Below are positions 56,216-63,698 of a stretch of 63,698 nt of DNA, piece after piece; position 1 is the stretch's first letter; each line of letters opens with the position of its first letter. The notes beneath the pieces were generated by a model. That model was not told the origin of the DNA, made no database searches, and saw only the letters and a program-made list of their open reading frames with translations. The stretch is from positions 1 through 63,698 of the forward strand of contig JAIQGI010000041.1 of assembly GCA_020072565.1 (NCBI GenBank), read 5' to 3'. The stretch comes from Terriglobia bacterium (GTDB taxonomy: Bacteria > Acidobacteriota > UBA6911). The translations under genes were made by a program, and so were the position numbers.

Positions 56216-56301
56216 TGAATTGACCTCTACAACCAGGTCAACCTCAGTCCCCACGCGCCCGCCCGCTGCAGGCGCCGCTTCGGCAGCGAGCGGCCACAGA
56301 G

Positions 56302-56868
56302 CTACATCAAACCGGGAAAGAGACGCTTCGTGCGCGCACAGTAGGCAGCATAGGGCGGACCGAGGGCCACAAGAAGCGCTCGTTCTTCTTTCGCAATTCG
56401 GTTGATGACCGCGAGGGTGCTCGGCGCCATGAGGCCGAGGAGGCTGAGCCAGTTGGCGTAAAACAGACCCAGGCCGAACAAGGCCAGGAGAAGCCCCGAA
56501 TACGAGGGGTGCCGAACCAGGCGGTACAGACCGTGCTGAACCAACGCGTGGTTCTGTTGGATGGCGACATCGACGGTGAAGAGACGACCGAGAGTCACGA
56601 TCGAGATCCAGCGAATGGTGAGCCCTGTGAGGAGAAAGGCGAGGGCAAGGCCGTGAACCAGGCTGCCGGGTAACCGAAGCCTGGCTGAGGGGACCCACTG
56701 GAAAGCTATGGCGCAGGTGATGCCGAGCCCGATGGCGAGCCATAGGAGCCGCATCGAGCCGCGGTCTTTACTTTGGGCGGAGCGCGAGTCGGCCCGTTTG
56801 AGGATCGCGAGCGCGATCTCCGAAATGGGAAAGAGACCGACCACGACCCAGAGGACCGTTTCGAGCAT
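56302..56868 (-). CDS. Isoprenylcysteine carboxyl methyltransferase-like (ICMT) protein
   Basis: A 188-residue membrane protein of the ICMT/phospholipid methyltransferase family. Four to five helices and the motif HGLYRLVRHPSYSG, which binds S-adenosylmethionine, are visible, followed by KEERALLVALGPPYAAY. Bacterial members methylate unknown small substrates. The start is ATG at 56868 or GTG at 56871 after GGAGG. It begins 17 bases past a possible attC site, as a gene cassette would. Confidence 0.8.
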   Translation of the reverse strand: MLETVLWVVVGLFPISEIALAILKRADSRSAQSKDRGSMRLLWLAIGLGITCAIAFQWVPSARLRLPGSLVHGLALAFLLTGLTIRWISIVTLGRLFTVDVAIQQNHALVQHGLYRLVRHPSYSGLLLALFGLGLFYANWLSLLGLMAPSTLAVINRIAKEERALLVALGPPYAAYCARTKRLFPGLM

Positions 56869-57110
56869 CACAGTTGCCTCCGCCGCCCAACACCGGCGCT
56901 CAGCGGCGCGGCTTTTCGCGTCCGCTGGAGGGCTTTGTCAGGCCTCCGGTAAATGCAGGCATCAAGAATGGAGAGAACCTCGTCAAGCACCCCTTTTGAG
57001 GCCCTGCCGATGTGGTGGACCTTGCGTGCGCGATAATCGATCGGCTTGAGCTGCTCAACGTATAGCCTGCAAGAAGAGGCCCTGTCAAGTTCGCTGGAAA
57101 CTCGTTTGAG
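56868..57110 (-). pseudogene. C-terminal toxin-like fragment (MazF/PemK type)
   Basis: The minus-strand frame gives CRLYVEQLKPIDYRARKVHH, then GRASKGVLDEVLSILDACI. This resembles the C-terminal strand-helix of PemK/MazF toxins (VEQLRAIDxRxR...VLDEVLxxL). It continues into KALQRTRKAAPLSAG, peptide read through the attC-like palindrome. No N-terminus precedes it. The assignment is tentative. Confidence 0.4.
56885..56943 (-). other. Possible integron attC site
   Basis: On the minus strand GCCTGAC (R'') and GTTGGGC (R', matching GTTRRRY) bound a 59-base imperfect palindrome whose middle pairs CAGCGG...CGCG with CGCG...CCGCTG and leaves unpaired bases. Size, boundaries and the gene start 17 bases beyond R' fit an attC. 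No integrase is present in the window. Confidence 0.5.
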
Positions 57111-57212
57111 AACTGACCGGAATCGGGCGGAACCAGATAAAAAGGAAAAGAAGATTCATGAGGCAGAACCGCACCTCGGTGAAAAGCGACAGAAGTGCAC
57201 GCCGGCCAACAC

Positions 57213-57285
57213 CGAACGGTCAGCGTCTGTCAGCGTTTTCCCGCGTCCGAAACTGCATTTTGGTCGCACATTCACGAATAATCCG
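57213..57285 (+). repeat. Dispersed 73-bp repeat, copy 2
   Basis: Begins CGAACGGTCAGCGTCTGTCA and ends ACGAATAATCCG. It is the counterpart of 46483-46555. The shared flank GCAGAACCGCAC also occurs upstream of both, so the original element may be about 100 bases. Confidence 0.75.
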
Positions 57286-57323
57286 CGCCAGTGTGCAGTC
57301 TGAATTGATGAACATTAAGGGTG

Positions 57324-57413
57324 TGGCGGAGGAAGTAGGATTCGAACCCACGAGGGAGTTGCCCCCCTAACGGTTTTCAAGACCGCCGCCTTCGACCACT
57401 CGGCCATTCCTCC
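57324..57413 (-). tRNA. tRNA-Ser (TGA anticodon)
   Basis: A 90-base serine tRNA with a long variable arm. The acceptor stem GGAGGAA/TTCCTCC, anticodon TGA in CTTGAAA, T-loop GGTTCGAATCC and an encoded CCA end are all present. It reads UCA-family serine codons. Confidence 0.95.
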
Positions 57414-57492
57414 AACCTGTAAATAGCAGAAAAGATTATATCTTTGCCTTTACAGTTTTCAAGGCGAAACGCCATTTTCGGGGCATTGTCAC

Positions 57493-58317
57493 TCAATTGT
57501 GGCCACGCGGCGCCAAAACCATCACAACAAAACTAGGGACGCCACCCACCATGTTTTGCCCATTTGAGACATTACTGGTTCTTTCCATTTGTGCAAAATA
57601 GGGTGGTGTCCCTTGCTCCACGCTCACGATCTTGTCGTAAGTCATGCGCACGGTCTGCCCGCTCACGATTGTTTCCAGGGAATGCGCAAACAATATGTCG
57701 CCAATCTTTTTGTAGTCGCTGGGGTAACCTTCGGATTCCACATCCTGCCCCCTAATGCCCATTCTGGAAGTGATCTTGACGGGGAGGAAGGTCGTGGCAT
57801 CGACAAAGTAGGTGGAGGTAATGCCGACTTTGAGTGTGACTCTGAGCTTATAGGCGGGCGAGCCCTTGACGTCCTCCTTGCCGAGAAGTTCGACGGTATT
57901 ACCGGCGGCCTTGATGCCGCTCAGGGCGCCTATGGAACCTTCGAGACTCGTGCCGGTGAGCTTGGAAACCGTGGCCTCGTCCAGCTTCTGCGGCGCCGAC
58001 GAGCCCGCGAGCGGGTTTATCATCCAGCCGGTAGTGCCGTCGTACGCCGTAACGACACTCTGGCCCATGGCAGACGTCTCGGTGCGCACCTTGTTGGGAC
58101 GCTTGATCGAGACGGTTGTCGCCATTTCCATTTGGGCATCCCCCATCGTTATCCTGGCAGTCATCCTGAGGGTCTGGACTTTGCTTATGGCCTCGGCGCC
58201 GCCAATGGCATCCTCATTTTTTTTCAGGATCTGGTCAAGCGTGAGATCCTGTGCCGGCGCTGCAATGCCGATGAGAACGATAAACAATAAAGCGTACAGA
58301 CTGCGGCTTATGAGCAT
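57493..58317 (-). CDS. LolA-like exported protein with repeat-derived C-terminus
   Basis: A 274-residue protein with a signal peptide (LYALLFIVLIGIAAPAQ) and a LolA-like lipoprotein-sorting domain: DLTLDQILKKNEDAIGG, RMTARITMGDAQMEM, GTTGWMINPLAGSSAPQKL, TYFVDATTFLPVKI, then MTYDKIVSVE. From there the last 33 residues (QGTPPYFAQMERTSNVSNGQ onward) are encoded by the palindromic element at 57535-57613, so the native C-terminus has been replaced. AGGAGGAG precedes the ATG. It may still work, since the core fold is complete. Confidence 0.75.
   Translation of the reverse strand: MLISRSLYALLFIVLIGIAAPAQDLTLDQILKKNEDAIGGAEAISKVQTLRMTARITMGDAQMEMATTVSIKRPNKVRTETSAMGQSVVTAYDGTTGWMINPLAGSSAPQKLDEATVSKLTGTSLEGSIGALSGIKAAGNTVELLGKEDVKGSPAYKLRVTLKVGITSTYFVDATTFLPVKITSRMGIRGQDVESEGYPSDYKKIGDILFAHSLETIVSGQTVRMTYDKIVSVEQGTPPYFAQMERTSNVSNGQNMVGGVPSFVVMVLAPRGHN
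57535..57613. repeat. GGGACGCC palindromic element, copy 1 (inside a gene)
   Basis: AGGGACGCCACCC at one end pairs with GGGTGGTGTCCCT at the other. The whole element matches copy 2 at 58732-58807 with few changes. It lies inside the 3' coding end of the LolA-like gene. Confidence 0.8.
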
Positions 58318-58545
58318 GGCTCCTCCTGAATCCCCAAGGTCAACTCACCGGATAATACGTGTGCGTTCTCCAATTGGTTCGTTGGCAACAAGAATGGGTG
58401 GGGAACAAATTGGAAACAATAGGTGCTGAAAACCGGTCAAAATCGCTACTGTTACAATCCATTTTATTGGATCACCAAAAACCGCCGATTTATAACCTTC
58501 TGTACCGTAATCGGTGCTAAGGCCAGAAGCGTGCCCCCTATGACT

Positions 58546-58731
58546 CTATCTCCACCTATCGCCAGGCTTCTTGATGTAGTGCGCAAATACATACGTCCAG
58601 GGAATCACGATAATGTCCAATACGATTCCGATCAACATTCCCTGCGTAAGGTCGCTTGAGCGGCCAGCCGCCCGCAGAGGAACATACACTGCGAGCACCC
58701 AAAACGTCTTGTAGAACAGCTGCACGAAACC
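58546..58731 (-). pseudogene. C-terminal fragment of a membrane protein
   Basis: The minus-strand frame reads PGFVQLFYKTFWVLAVYVPL, then a helix (GMLIGIVLDIIVIPWTYVF) and AHYIKKPGDRWR before a stop. The N-terminal part ends at the palindromic element (58732-58807), which carries an in-frame stop. It is a gene interrupted by the repeat; the family was not recognised. Confidence 0.5.
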
Positions 58732-58807
58732 AGGGACGCCACCCTATTTTGCCCATTTGAGAACATGACTTGTTCTTTCGACTTATGCAAAATAGGGCGG
58801 CGTCCCT
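58732..58807. repeat. GGGACGCC palindromic element, copy 2
   Basis: GGGACGCCACCCTATTTTGC pairs with GCAAAATAGGGCGGCGTCCC: arms of 20 bases with one mismatch and a 36-base loop. Copy 1 is at 57535-57613. Confidence 0.85.
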
Positions 58808-59096
58808 AGTTGCCAAACGTGCCGAACAATGGGCCGTGTAGCAGATACGCCGCGAACCTGGCGCTGCAGACACACCGCAGCGCGATTAGCTTCGAAAGAA
58901 TTTCGCTTTTCGACAACTGTTACAGTGCCTCTTTTTTGGAAGCCTAAAACCGGGCGATTGTAACAGAATTGTCACGCTACAGCGTCAACAATGGGGCAAA
59001 ACAGGGCAAGGTGCGATAAGAAGGGAATCGCGCTAAATTGCGGCTGACAAAGGGATTTAGTTGATTCTTAACGGTTTAACAAAAACCCCCGATAAG
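58808..59096. other. AT-richer gene-free stretch
   Basis: Between the palindrome and the tRNA-Ser fragment. It contains several TTGTAACAG/TGTTACAG-like pieces (CTGTTACAG near 58920, TTGTAACAGAATTGTCAC near 58960) but no gene. Confidence 0.4.
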
Positions 59097-59139
59097 CGTT
59101 TCAAGACCGCCGCCTTCGACCACCCGGCCATTCCTCCGC
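59089..59139 (-). pseudogene. Partial tRNA-Ser copy
   Basis: The minus strand matches the 5' half of the tRNA-Ser at 57324-57413, from GGAGGAATGGCCG through the D arm to the anticodon loop, with one change in about 40 bases. It then decays near the variable arm, and the T arm is missing. It cannot be functional. Confidence 0.8.
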
Positions 59140-59410
59140 GGTTCTAAATTGCGGGAAAAGTTATACTTGCTCTGGCATATTTTGCAGGATCCGCGAATAC
59201 TCTTCCTGCGACGCGGACACTGCGGGCAAAAAGCAGGTACGAATGACACAAAGTACATGAATGCGCCTGCTTTATATTTCTCCGGCGCGTTCGTCCGTGG
59301 CGGGCGAGAATCGCAAGTGTTCTGCGGTCCCTGCGACCTCAGCGAGCTCTGCGTTGAGATTCATTGGCTGCGATTGTGCCGCGCCGTGTCATTCGTCGCC
59401 GGCTTTGTTC

Positions 59411-59566
59411 TCACTGTCTGAATCGCAGATGCTCTTCATCTCTCGATCTGTTGTGGCATCGTTCGGGTGTCCTGCTTTCGATGCGGTCGATCGTGCCTCT
59501 TTCCAACACCCCATCGATCCCTTCCAGCCTCCGGATTATCTTGGCAAAAACGGTGTAGTTGGGATC
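59411..59566 (-). pseudogene. C-terminal remnant of a cyclophilin
   Basis: The minus-strand frame reads DPNYTVFAKIIRRLEGIDGV, then LERGTIDRIES. This resembles the usual cyclophilin end (YTVFGRVVEGMDVVDRI). It has no start and is preceded by a stop. It is unrelated in position to the intact cyclophilin at 19269-19892. Confidence 0.45.
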
Positions 59567-59620
59567 CTAAGATGATAGTATGCATTCCCAGGTGCAATCC
59601 TCAGACTTGGGGCTCTGGTT

Positions 59621-61882
59621 ATGTTGCGGAAACATTCCTGCGTGCATCCTGTGAAGGCTCTCTCCCTGCTCTTACTGTTCTGCCTGGAGGCACGACCTTT
59701 CTACACCCAAAGTCAAACGCCCGCAGCTACGCAGAAGACCACCGCGGAAGCCACCATCCGTGTCGGAGTCGGATTGGTCCAGACCGACGTCACGGTTTTC
59801 GACCGCCAGGGCCGCTTCGTCGACGATCTGAAGGCGGATCAGTTTCAACTGCTGGTCGACGGAAAACCGCAATCGATCGATTTTTTCGAACTGGTGACTG
59901 AAGGAGGCCCGACGGCGGAGAAGGCGTCGGCCAGAGTCACGCCATCCACTTCCACTCCGAGCCGGAAAACGTCTATCCGTCCGGACGCCGGCCGCACTCT
60001 CCTCTTTTTCCTCGATGACCTTCATCTTTCGGCTGACAGCATGATGCGATCACGGACCGCGCTCCTGAGCCTGATCGATCAGAGCATGGGTGTGAATGAC
60101 CGGGCGGCCATCTTTACCGCTTCCAGGCAACTTGGGTTCCTGCAGCAGCTCAGTGATAACAAGTCCGTTTTGCGCATGGCTGTGGCTCGATTGACATTCA
60201 ACAATGAAGCGATCCGGGACCTCGCACGGCCAGTCATGACCGAGGCGCAGGCGGCAGCCATAGAACAGGCGGATCCAGACGTTTTCGGATACTTTGTGGA
60301 CCAAACCGTAAGCGCGGACGGATTGCCCAATGATGCACAGGGTAGAGCCATGGCGGCGGAAATTGTACGCGGCCGTGCCGCCGCGCTTGCTCATGTTTCC
60401 GCAGAATTTTCGGCACGATCTCTGACCACACTTGGGAACGTCGTGCAGTCATGCGCGGCTCTGCCGGGGCGCAAGTTGCTCTTTTTTTTATCCGACGGCT
60501 TTATTCTGCAACCCCAGAAAGCAGACATCGTGTACCGGCTGAGACTGGTCGCAGAAGCTGCGGCGCGTGCGGCGATCGTGATTTACACCCTGGATACGCG
60601 TGGTCTTATGGTGGGCCTCCCGAATGCAGCCTCTCCCCAGGTGTTTGCCGTCCCGCTGCCTCCACGCTCTGGTGCCGCGGCTGGCGGAGAGGTTTCGACG
60701 GGCACTGCAACCGCGGAGCCCGCGGGGCGTCTGGAGCGTGGTCCCAACGAAGTGCTGGCGGCGCAGGATGGACTCAATGCCCTGGCGTCAGACACCGGCG
60801 GACGATTCTTCAAGAACACCAACGCGTTGGACACCGCCATCGTCGCCGGCATGGAAGAAGCCTCCCGCTATTACCTTTTGGGATGGCACATCGATCCTGA
60901 CCTCCTGGTGCCGGGAAAGTACAGCTCGATCAGGATAAAGCTCAAAGATCGCCCGGACTTGAGTGTCCACCTGCGCCAGGGCGCGATGGATCTCTCCAAG
61001 CTCATTCCCAAATCCCAGCCCAAGGCCGGCAAAGCGGCGCCGGCAAAAGCTGCTCCGAATACTGAACTGGTCCAGGCGCTTCAATTTCCCTGGCCTATCG
61101 AAGAGCTGCCCATATTCCTTTATGCAGGGTATTACTACCAGCCCGAAAAAGGGTATGTTCTGGATATATCCTTTCAAGTCGAAGTCGAAGGTCAAGATTC
61201 CGGCGCAAGTTCCGGCAAGGATGATCGGATCGAGGTCATGGGCATTGTAGCCAACCGAGAGGGTGGCAACGTCGATAGATTCAAGGACAGCATCGGCCAG
61301 TCTGCAGATCCCTCGAGTCCGGCGCAGCCCGGGAAGGGAAGATTTGCCGGTGTCCGTTTGGTGGGCATTGAGCCGGGCATTTATCAGGTGCGCGTTGCGG
61401 TGCGCGATCCCAAAAGCGGCCGTTTAGGCAGCGCCCACCAGTGGGTCGATGTGCCGCGTGCGGATCTTCTTCCCACGCCAAACAAAAAGATTTTATTGGG
61501 CAGCATCTTTCTGAGACGGAAACAAATCACCGAATCCCCTGAAACCAGTGTGTCGCGCGGCGCCTTCGATGAACAGCCGTTCAGTGCAACGCGCCGATAC
61601 CTGCCCGCCCGCTTGCCGTACTCGGTGCAGATTTATAATGCGGCCAGCGCCTCCATTTCGATGCAGACAAAAATATATCGAGGCAACCAGGTCGTTTCCC
61701 AATCACCCTCAAGACCCCTTGCTGTCGGCGCTGCTGAGATCAGCGGGCCATTTTTTGTCAACAGCGAGGTATCGCTGGAAGGCCTCCCTTCCGGCTCCTA
61801 CGTCCTGGAAGTGATCGCGACTGAATCCTCGGTAAATGCGGTCGCGAAACAACAGGTCCCCTTCTGGATCCAAGCCAAATGA
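59621..61882 (+). CDS. VWFA-related Acidobacterial protein with C-terminal extension
   Basis: A 753-residue exported protein. Signal segment (about 10-28), a leading beta domain (VQTDVTVFDRQGRFVDDLKA), a von Willebrand A-like domain (LLFFLDDLHLSADSMMRSRT; about 125-330) and the family's closing segment (SRYYLLGWHIDPDLL, then SVHLRQGAMDLSK). About 270 further residues of beta-sandwich character follow (FAGVRLVGIEPGIYQVRVAV). The MIDAS-like site reads DDLHLS. Function is unknown in this group. The fragment at 5060-5236 is its closest relative in the window. Confidence 0.82.
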   Translation: MLRKHSCVHPVKALSLLLLFCLEARPFYTQSQTPAATQKTTAEATIRVGVGLVQTDVTVFDRQGRFVDDLKADQFQLLVDGKPQSIDFFELVTEGGPTAEKASARVTPSTSTPSRKTSIRPDAGRTLLFFLDDLHLSADSMMRSRTALLSLIDQSMGVNDRAAIFTASRQLGFLQQLSDNKSVLRMAVARLTFNNEAIRDLARPVMTEAQAAAIEQADPDVFGYFVDQTVSADGLPNDAQGRAMAAEIVRGRAAALAHVSAEFSARSLTTLGNVVQSCAALPGRKLLFFLSDGFILQPQKADIVYRLRLVAEAAARAAIVIYTLDTRGLMVGLPNAASPQVFAVPLPPRSGAAAGGEVSTGTATAEPAGRLERGPNEVLAAQDGLNALASDTGGRFFKNTNALDTAIVAGMEEASRYYLLGWHIDPDLLVPGKYSSIRIKLKDRPDLSVHLRQGAMDLSKLIPKSQPKAGKAAPAKAAPNTELVQALQFPWPIEELPIFLYAGYYYQPEKGYVLDISFQVEVEGQDSGASSGKDDRIEVMGIVANREGGNVDRFKDSIGQSADPSSPAQPGKGRFAGVRLVGIEPGIYQVRVAVRDPKSGRLGSAHQWVDVPRADLLPTPNKKILLGSIFLRRKQITESPETSVSRGAFDEQPFSATRRYLPARLPYSVQIYNAASASISMQTKIYRGNQVVSQSPSRPLAVGAAEISGPFFVNSEVSLEGLPSGSYVLEVIATESSVNAVAKQQVPFWIQAK

Positions 61883-61957
61883 TGGGCGGAGCGACTCTGG
61901 TTACGGTTGATGAACCAAGAACGCGCTATTCCTCATCCGTGATTTAAGGAGATTCCG

Positions 61958-62350
61958 ATGCCCAGAACCTTCGTAATAGTTGTTGCGTTCGTTCTTGTAC
62001 TGCACGGCCTCATCCACCTGATGGGCACCGCAGTCTACACGAAGATGGCTACCATCGAGGGATTGAAGTACAAGACCACTCTGCTCGGGGGGCGATGGGA
62101 TCTGGGAGAAAGCGGCATTCGGGTGTTCGGCGCTCTGTGGGCCGTGGCTGCCGTCGGTTTTGTCGTTGCCGCAGTGGCACTCATGGCCGGGTGGGGGTGG
62201 TGGCAGTTGATGTTGGTGGGGGTCGGCGTGTTCTCGCTGGTACTTACTGTGCTGGATTGGAGCAATGCTTTTGCCGGCGCCATCATCAACATCGCCATCC
62301 TGGCCGCGGTGTTGCTGGGACCGCGCGTCGTCCATTGGTTCTCTAATTGA
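61958..62350 (+). CDS. Small four-helix membrane protein
   Basis: A 130-residue protein with four hydrophobic segments (about 5-25, 55-78, 80-100, 105-125) and a conserved-looking HGLIHLMGTA in the first. No family name was recognised, although similar small proteins are common near metabolic genes. GGAG precedes the ATG. It lies 75 bases after the VWFA gene on the same strand, so it may share its transcript. Confidence 0.65.
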   Translation: MPRTFVIVVAFVLVLHGLIHLMGTAVYTKMATIEGLKYKTTLLGGRWDLGESGIRVFGALWAVAAVGFVVAAVALMAGWGWWQLMLVGVGVFSLVLTVLDWSNAFAGAIINIAILAAVLLGPRVVHWFSN

Positions 62351-62675
62351 GAGCGCGCTGGGGGGCATCGGGATAATGAGGAGATGAGCGTGAACTTCCC
62401 TCGTAACTCAGACATCTAATTCGTAGTAGACCGCGTTGTCAGGGTCTCATTTTCACTGAATTTCGATCAGATCGGGCTTTGGAGGATGATCGTGCGTCAG
62501 GGCCAGAATCAGCATGCCCGTGACGGCAGATCTTATCTAGGACGGCATCCCGGGATGCGGGCCGAGGCAGGGCATGGGGCGTAACTTTTTTTGCTGCGCT
62601 TTCGACAGAGGCAGCAGTTGGGGGCCTGACGGCGATCGATCGCTTCGTCACGTCGTCTGCGGGCCGAAGGAGTGC

Positions 62676-63584
62676 ATGAGCCTGCCATTGGACGGCCACG
62701 GTGACAGGACCGGCAGCGCGGTAATAGCTGGGCCCGGACTGGGTGCCGCGGATCGCGCGCATTCCAGGGATAGCGGCGCCCGGGGCGTGATCTCTGCCCG
62801 CGGCCTGGCCCGTGCCTTGGCTGCAGGGCTGGTCGTCGCCTTGACTGCCGGCACGGTGCTGTCGGGCCGAAGCGCGTTCTCGCATCCTTCAGCGCAAGGT
62901 TCGCAGGTGAACCTCAACGCCGGATACTGGCTCGACAAGCTGGAGAAGTGGCGGACCGCAGTCGCGCAGCATGATCCCGGAAAGTTGGATGATGCGGCCA
63001 CGACCATCAGCAGCTGGACCAGGAGCGACCTGATGGGCTTGCTCGCCGAGATCCGGGAGCTGGTGAAATTGCTGCACGAGTCGCCCGCACGCGCCGTAGG
63101 ATCGCTGGAACAGCAATGGCTAGGGCTCACGGGCGACGAGGCCCGGCACGGCGACGTGAGCCGCATACTCAAGCGTGGCGCACTGCTGCACACCGACATC
63201 GCCATACTGGCGCCAGGCACGGCGTCTCCGACACGGATGGGTGCGGTGGTATTGGTTCAGATCAACGATGGTCGTGCTGTCGGCCGGGGCGACATGACTC
63301 ACTGGGAATTCGCGCGCCTGCTGCTCGACTCCGTCTATCCGCATCCGTCAGACGACGACATGGTTCGTCAATGGTACCTCGCCACGACCGCCTGGATGCA
63401 CAGCAGCCGTCAATGGGGAACGTCGACGGCGCATCTCGAACGCGCACAAGCGATCTTTCCGTCCGACGCGGGCATTCTGTTTTTCAACGGGGTCTTGCAC
63501 GAGAGCTACGCCGGCGCCGGCGCGCAGAACTTCCTGCGTGCCGCAGCACCCGGAGTTCGATTTAGCTCAGTCCGCCAGGTCTAA
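62676..63584 (+). pseudogene. Hypothetical protein cut by an IS200/IS605 element
   Basis: A 302-residue frame with a membrane or signal segment (about 44-62, ARALAAGLVVALTAGTVLSG) and a helical body (YWLDKLEKWRTAVAQHDPGK; WYLATTAWMHSSRQW; HLERAQAIFPSDAGILFFNG). The body resembles acidobacterial proteins that go on into TPR repeats. The last residues (RFSSVRQV) and the stop appear to come from insertion-sequence DNA, so the C-terminal TPR part is lost. AAGGAG before the ATG at 62676 favours this start over 62574. Confidence 0.55.
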
Positions 63585-63588
63585 GCCC

Positions 63589-63605
63589 ACCGCCTTTCAG
63601 GCGGT
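63589..63605. mobile_element. Left-end hairpin of an IS200/IS605 element
   Basis: ACCGCC-TTTCA-GGCGGT forms a 6-bp stem 33 bases before the transposase start. Subterminal hairpins like this are the recognition signals of Y1 transposases. The exact element tip probably lies just upstream, inside the preceding frame. Confidence 0.6.
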
Positions 63606-63638
63606 CAGCTTTCAGCTCAAATATAATAGAATGGGGGC

Positions 63639-63698
63639 ATGGTCGAATACAGGCACAGCGCGCACGCGGTCTACGACATCAAGTATCACGTGATTTGG
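63639..63698 (+). CDS. tnpA: IS200/IS605 transposase TnpA, first 20 codons
   Basis: The window ends inside this gene. The 20 residues MVEYRHSAHAVYDIKYHVIW are the standard N-terminus of IS200/IS605 TnpA, a single-strand DNA transposase. GGGGG lies just before the ATG. The HUH motif and catalytic Tyr would lie beyond the window. Confidence 0.85.
   Translation, partial: MVEYRHSAHAVYDIKYHVIW

Noticed and set aside
1-63698. CRISPR array or cas genes
   Set aside because: No regularly spaced identical repeats with unique spacers, and no cas-like motif. The repeats present are palindromes, a tandem pair and dispersed copies.
1-63698. Prophage or conjugative element
   Set aside because: No phage structural, terminase, relaxase or integrase motif was recognised. 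Mobile traces are limited to Y1 transposases, an IS91 fragment and a possible attC.

Overview
The window looks like a chromosomal segment of an Acidobacteriota bacterium, probably a soil or sediment member. The signs are an FtsX/MacB-type permease of the duplicated acidobacterial class next to a PadR regulator, two acidobacterial VWFA-related secreted proteins, two very large secreted BNR/VPS10-like propeller proteins, remnants of TonB-receptor-like and RND genes, and a GC-rich composition. No phage, plasmid or CRISPR hallmark was seen. All family calls are made by eye from motifs, without database searches.

Layout. 1-5.3 kb is a worn accessory region: hairpins, a membrane protein, a RAYT-type Y1 transposase bracketed by inverted GGACACCC motifs, a VWFA protein, pieces of an RND pump, an IS91 transposase and a second VWFA gene, and an intact RHH-MazF toxin-antitoxin pair. 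5.7-8.2 kb is a two-gene ABC exporter. 8.9-14.1 kb is a tight five-gene operon (LolA-like protein, two FtsX-type permeases, LolD-type ATPase, outer-membrane barrel) that could form a trans-envelope lipid or lipoprotein route. 14.3-24.4 kb holds a YdjM-like membrane protein, a CHASE-GAF-GGDEF diguanylate cyclase, a truncated methyltransferase, an AlkD-like repair protein, a secreted cyclophilin, cysK-cysE, and a DUF2157/DUF4824 pair. 24.5-36 kb has two paralogous BNR proteins around an antiporter, a cation diffusion facilitator with an enlarged C-terminus, and an SDR, followed by an aldo-keto reductase. 36.3-39.6 kb is a metal-flavoured module: secreted HMA protein, DUF5666-like protein, histidine kinase and OmpR-type regulator, with a helically phased direct-repeat array. 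39.8-41.9 kb encodes a double-cubane-type anaerobic reductase and its activase.

43-51 kb is a carbohydrate and secreted-hydrolase block: a frameshifted GH27 alpha-galactosidase-like gene, an amidohydrolase, a GH3 enzyme with PA14, and a DUF4015 glycosidase-like protein. 51.4-56.2 kb holds a triple-PepSY-like protein, a ClpX-zinc-finger/HTH protein with a striking promoter, and PadR-ADOP. 56.3-59.6 kb is a patchwork of fragments: a possible integron attC site with a toxin relic and an ICMT gene, tRNA-Ser(TGA), a partial second tRNA-Ser, palindromic repeats, and pieces of a LolA-like gene, a membrane protein and a cyclophilin. The window ends with a VWFA protein, two hypothetical genes, and the left end and first 20 codons of an IS200/IS605 TnpA that seems to cut the preceding gene.

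The clearest non-coding theme is palindromic DNA. Several repeat families share a GGAC...GTCC core, and one lies inside a coding 3' end. They fit REP-like elements mobilised by RAYT transposases, though that link is inferred.
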